Shown: in pieces, positions 60,849-64,000 of the stretch
Numbering within the stretch: the first letter of the stretch is position 1
How the letters are laid out: each line of letters opens with the position of its first letter
Source of the DNA: Paenibacillus sp. J23TS9
GTDB taxonomy: Bacteria > Bacillota > Bacilli > Paenibacillales > Paenibacillaceae
Assembly: GCF_018403225.1 (NCBI RefSeq)
Contig: NZ_BOSG01000002.1
Coordinates: 634,881 to 698,880, forward strand
Direction of reading: 5' to 3'
DNA length: 64,000 nucleotides
The notes under the pieces: generated by a model
Seen by the model: only the letters and a program-made list of their open reading frames with translations
The model's database searches: none
Told to the model about the DNA's origin: nothing
Position numbers and translations under genes: made by a program

Positions 60849-61640
60849 GTGAAGGCAAAAGAAGCGCCGTCAAAGGCGCCAAACGGCAAGGTGCATTGGG
60901 TGTTTTTTAATCCAAAAACCTATGCAACGATTCTCTATTTATTGCTGTCTCTCCCATTAGGGATTATCTATTTTACAATAGCGATAACGGGAATTGCACT
61001 ATCCATCGGTTTAACTCCAATATTTATCGGAATACCGCTGTTTTTTGGAGTAGCTAAGCTGCTGAATGGAATTGTGAATTTTGAACAAGGCATGATTAGA
61101 CAAATTTTAGGTTTACCGCATCCGGCTGCTTCGAATACCTACCAACAACAGCCTGAAGCCGGACGGAACTGGTTGATGCGAATGGTGAGAAGTTTTGACG
61201 GTGCGCTATTCGTTCGAAATCTGCTGCTCGTCGTACTGAGATTTGTAACAGGCGTTATCTTCTTTGTTATTATGGTAACGGTGATTTCACTAGGACTAGG
61301 ATTTATTGCGCTCCCAGTCGTACACATCATTTTGATGAATGAAATGCAGATTGATATTTTAGAGAATAACTTGTTTAGTTATTTCCATATCGATTGGACC
61401 TATAATCAGCAATATCTGCTGTACGTAGGCGTTGGCCTTGTCATCTCTTGGATCGCGCTTCACGTCGTGAACGGGCTCATGCAAATTCAGCGCAGAATCC
61501 TGTATGTGGATGAGACCTATCAACAGCCGTCAGTGTCCGCGGAAGCACAAATGTATTCATCGGTTCAGTCGCCATATGATGATTACCCAGATAATCAGCC
61601 TACTCCAGGGATGATGCAGCCAGCCTATAGAGAACCTTAA
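60849..61640 (+). CDS. Membrane protein with sensor-kinase-like sensor domains, kinase absent
   Basis: A 263-residue protein with six hydrophobic segments in two similar halves (IIYFTIAITGIALSIGLTPIFIGIPLFFG and VIFFVIMVTVISLGLGFIALPVVHIIL). This is the 'putative sensor' domain that elsewhere heads NarL-type histidine kinases. No kinase domain follows; the C-terminus is a Pro/Gln-rich tail. It may form a membrane scaffold or bind a separate partner. GTG 60849 has GGAG 9 bases upstream and is preferred over ATG 60825. A TATAAT stands at about 60797. Confidence 0.75.
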   Translation: MKAKEAPSKAPNGKVHWVFFNPKTYATILYLLLSLPLGIIYFTIAITGIALSIGLTPIFIGIPLFFGVAKLLNGIVNFEQGMIRQILGLPHPAASNTYQQQPEAGRNWLMRMVRSFDGALFVRNLLLVVLRFVTGVIFFVIMVTVISLGLGFIALPVVHIILMNEMQIDILENNLFSYFHIDWTYNQQYLLYVGVGLVISWIALHVVNGLMQIQRRILYVDETYQQPSVSAEAQMYSSVQSPYDDYPDNQPTPGMMQPAYREP

Positions 61641-61661
61641 CTTACTGACCGTCAGTATAAT

Positions 61662-61693
61662 AGACCCCGTACCTTAGGACGGGGTCTTTTTTT
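61662..61693 (+). terminator. Terminator of the sensor-domain gene
   Basis: AGACCCCGT/ACGGGGTCT with an 8-base loop followed by TTTTTTT, 22 bases past the stop. A small palindrome, ACTGAC-C-GTCAGT (61644-61656), lies just before it. Confidence 0.9.
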
Positions 61694-61722
61694 GGTTTGC
61701 ACCTTAAGATCAAAATAAAAAA

Positions 61723-61773
61723 AGAATCAAACGCGTGAACCATCGAAAATATGCTCACGGTTTAATTCTTTTT
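61723..61773 (-). terminator. Terminator of the right-hand transporter operon
   Basis: Long imperfect stem AAGAAT..AAAC..GTGA / TCAC..GTTT..ATTCTT, then TTTTTTATTTT on the minus strand. It lies 70 bases past the LplC-type permease stop. Confidence 0.75.
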
Positions 61774-61842
61774 AAGTACATCGTGTGCGGTGAGCGCCAG
61801 CTGTTTAAAACCTCGATTCGCCTTGTAATGCTCAGCTGAGCC

Positions 61843-62730
61843 CTACTCCTTCACTGCGCCCAGCATAATACCGGATACGAAGTATTTTTGCAGAAAAGGA
61901 TATACGACCAGCATCGGCACCATGGCGATAAATACCTTAGCCGCATTCAGCGTCCGGTTAGACAGCTCTGACAACTTCTTGTATTGTTCGGGGGTCAGAT
62001 TGGTGCCAACGGGAATGTTGACGACAAGCTGCTGGATATAGGTTTGGAGCGGATATTTATCGGAAGTGTTCATCAGCACCAAGCCGTTAAAGAACTCGTT
62101 CCAGTGATACACGCTAAGAAATAACGCGACTGCAGCAAGAACGGGGATGGAGCATGGGATATACACCCGGAACAAAATCGACCAGGGACCGGCACCGTCG
62201 ACGACGGCTGCCTCGTTCAGTTCCTTCGGCAGATTGCGGAAGAAGTTCATGATCAGGATTACGTCAAATACCGGCACGCCTCCGCCAAGTACTAACGCCC
62301 AGATCGTATTGAGCAAATGATAGTTTTGGATCGTGAGATACCACGGGATCAGACCTCCGTTAAACAGCATGCAGAAGACAAGAATCCACATGAACGCATT
62401 GCGCGCTTTGAAATCTTTTTTAGGCCTTGCCAGCGGATAAGCCATTAACACGGTGATCAGCAAGGATAACCCTGTACCGAGCACGGTCCGCTGGATGGAA
62501 ATCCAGAACGAATTAAAGAACAGGCGATCGTTGATAATTTCCTTATACGGCGACAAGGAGAAACCGATGGGGAAAATGGTAACCAAGCCTGCATTAGCGG
62601 CAGATTTGTCGGAGATGGATACACAGAAGGTGTACCATAGCGGGTATATGCAGCTAATGAGCAGGAGGCCGAGGACGATGATATTGGCAATTTCAAACGT
62701 CCGTGAGCCTAACGTTTTATTTCTGACCAA
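61843..62730 (-). CDS. ABC transporter permease, LplC/YtcP type
   Basis: A 295-residue six-helix permease with EAA loop LNEAAVVDGAGPWSILFRVYIPC and the end YPFLQKYFVSGIMLGAVKE. TTG 62730 is preceded by AAGGAGG at 8 bases, which decides the start. It is the last gene of the operon cut by the right edge, 15 bases after the LplB-type gene. No hydrolase gene follows, so the sugar cannot be guessed. Confidence 0.93.
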   Translation of the reverse strand: MVRNKTLGSRTFEIANIIVLGLLLISCIYPLWYTFCVSISDKSAANAGLVTIFPIGFSLSPYKEIINDRLFFNSFWISIQRTVLGTGLSLLITVLMAYPLARPKKDFKARNAFMWILVFCMLFNGGLIPWYLTIQNYHLLNTIWALVLGGGVPVFDVILIMNFFRNLPKELNEAAVVDGAGPWSILFRVYIPCSIPVLAAVALFLSVYHWNEFFNGLVLMNTSDKYPLQTYIQQLVVNIPVGTNLTPEQYKKLSELSNRTLNAAKVFIAMVPMLVVYPFLQKYFVSGIMLGAVKE

Positions 62731-62745
62731 TGCAGCGCCCTCCTT

Positions 62746-63636
62746 TTAGAATACCGTGTAATCGGCATAGCGATAAGCCAGACGATAGGATATGAATATC
62801 AGCACAAAGCTAATGACCGACTTGAACAAACCGGCCGCCGTCGCCAGCGAGAACTGAAGATTTTGCAAGCCCAGCCGGTACACCCATGTATCCAAAATAT
62901 CTCCGGTTGAATACACAAGCGGATTATACAGGTTGTACACCTGATCGAATCCGGCGTTCAGCACGTTGCCTAAACTCAAGACGCCCAGCAAAACTACCGT
63001 GGTCGTCAGCGCAGGCAGCGTGACGCGCCGGATCAACTGCCACCGGTTGGCGCCGTCAATGGCGGCCGCCTCATACAGATTGGGGTTGACGCCTGTCAGC
63101 GCTGCCAGATAAATAATCGCGTTATAGCCAAACTCCTTCCACACATCGGTGCCGATGAGCAGCTGACGGAATATCCCCGCATCCGCCATAAAAAGCTTAG
63201 GATCAACGCCGAACATGCCAATGATCGTATTTACGACGCCATAGTAGCCGAAGATTCCGATTACAATTGTTGACATAATAACCCACGACAGAAAGTGTGG
63301 CAGGTATACGACGGTCTGAACCAGCTTTTTGTAGCGCAAGCTGCGAAGCTCATTCAGCAGAATGGCAAAAATGAGCGGAATGAGCAAATTGAACACGATT
63401 TTGCCGACAGCGATGATGAAGGTATTGAGTATCACCGTCTTGCTGTCATTAAGCTGAAACATATACTTGAAGTTATCCAATCCGACCCACTCGGATTTGA
63501 ACAATCCATTTCCCGGATTATAATTTTGAAATGCCATCGCAATGCCGAACATAGGCACAATACTGAACATCACAAGCCAGACCATACCCGGCAGCAGCAT
63601 CAAATAATAGTGTTTCTGATGGCCCAATTTTCTCAT
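62746..63636 (-). CDS. ABC transporter permease, LplB type
   Basis: A 296-residue six-helix permease (MFSIVPMFGIAMAFQNYNPGNG, VVYLPHFLSWVIMSTIV, EAA loop LYEAAAIDGANRWQLIRRVTLPA, end YRYADYTVF). ATG 63636 has GGGAGG about 9 bases upstream; the longer frame from 63693 runs through the intergenic space. It partners the LplC-type permease. Confidence 0.93.
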   Translation of the reverse strand: MRKLGHQKHYYLMLLPGMVWLVMFSIVPMFGIAMAFQNYNPGNGLFKSEWVGLDNFKYMFQLNDSKTVILNTFIIAVGKIVFNLLIPLIFAILLNELRSLRYKKLVQTVVYLPHFLSWVIMSTIVIGIFGYYGVVNTIIGMFGVDPKLFMADAGIFRQLLIGTDVWKEFGYNAIIYLAALTGVNPNLYEAAAIDGANRWQLIRRVTLPALTTTVVLLGVLSLGNVLNAGFDQVYNLYNPLVYSTGDILDTWVYRLGLQNLQFSLATAAGLFKSVISFVLIFISYRLAYRYADYTVF

Positions 63637-63730
63637 TACGGCTAACCTCCCGTCCCGTTTCTCTAGCAGGATAGCAAAGCTTGCAAAAGGCACCTCAAAC
63701 CGCCAGTGCCTTCCGCAAGCTTCTGCGTCA

Positions 63731-64000
63731 TTACTTCTTCAAGAGCTCCGCGACCTCTTTCGTGATCTCATCTCCGCCTTGAGCCTTCCAATCCTTCACG
63801 AATTTGTCAAAGGAGTCGATTGGCGCTTGGCCAAGGATGATTTTCAGAATGGTCTCATCCTCCATCTTTTTCAGGTTGGCCCATTTCGTTTCCATCGTTG
63901 GGGTCTGGTTGTAAGTTACGCTAAACACCTTCTTATCGATTGGAATCGTTGTGAACGGACGATCGCCGATCATAATGGAATAGAGGCGCTGGAAATCGCC
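63731..64000 (-). CDS. Sugar-binding lipoprotein, C-terminal part only (LplA type)
   Basis: The frame is open from the right window edge to the TAA at 63731. It encodes about 89 residues starting GDFQRLYSIMIGDRPF and ending KWANLKKMEDETILKIILGQAPIDS...EVAELLKK. The tail matches LplA-type binding proteins that precede LplB/LplC permeases. The lipoprotein signal and most of the binding fold lie outside the window. Confidence 0.82.
   Translation of the reverse strand, partial: GDFQRLYSIMIGDRPFTTIPIDKKVFSVTYNQTPTMETKWANLKKMEDETILKIILGQAPIDSFDKFVKDWKAQGGDEITKEVAELLKK

Overview
The window looks like chromosome of a spore-forming, low-to-mid G+C Gram-positive bacterium of the Paenibacillus type. 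The reasons are AGGAGG-type ribosome binding sites with frequent TTG/GTG starts, SLH-anchored surface proteins, a YheC/D-like ATP-grasp protein, a pspA-ydjGHI operon with a csp/ydjO pair, several LplB/LplC-type sugar permeases and YesM/YesN-type two-component pairs. This placement is inference. I see no rRNA, tRNA, CRISPR array, insertion sequence or phage gene. About 50 real genes are present, most on the minus strand.

Region by region. 1-2,450: the 5' two thirds of a large secreted adhesin (VWA domain plus 231-bp MucBP-like repeats), open at the left edge, behind a sigma-A promoter and a c-di-GMP-I riboswitch with an overlapping terminator. 2.6-9.7 kb: a STAND ATPase regulator, a GntR-controlled membrane protein, a PadR-controlled SEDS protein and a PP2C phosphatase. 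9.8-14.3 kb: ydjO, a cold shock gene and the envelope-stress operon pspA-ydjG-ydjH-ydjI behind a sigma-W-like promoter. 14.7-24.2 kb: ATP-grasp protein, circularly permuted GH3 glycosidase, an ECF sigma/anti-sigma pair fused by a deletion, HD phosphohydrolase, chemotaxis receptor and a ProP-like transporter. 24.3-33.7 kb: a hybrid kinase with two kinase modules and its SARP-type response regulator, followed by a dockerin-bearing seven-bladed propeller protein and, 4 bases later, an SLH protein with two cohesin-like domains.

34-46 kb: a beta-lactamase-fold serine hydrolase behind a second sigma-W-like promoter; a sugar uptake cluster (binding lipoprotein, two permeases, FAD oxidoreductase) with its own YesM/YesN pair; an acetyl esterase; then about 0.9 kb of gene remnants. 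46.8-56.2 kb: a VOC protein, then an alpha-galactosidase locus (YesM/YesN pair, LplA/B/C-type transporter, GH36 enzyme). 56.5-64 kb: a 2OG-Fe(II) oxygenase, a sugar efflux MFS protein, a divergent TetR/hydrolase pair, a membrane sensor-domain protein and a third LplA/B/C set open at the right edge.

Together the window shows carbohydrate sensing, uptake and hydrolysis combined with cell-surface display and envelope-stress defence. The two most interesting systems are the cohesin/dockerin pair directly downstream of its own two-component system, and the riboswitch-controlled adhesin. No ATPase subunit accompanies any of the three sugar transporters, so a shared MsmX-like ATPase elsewhere is inferred.
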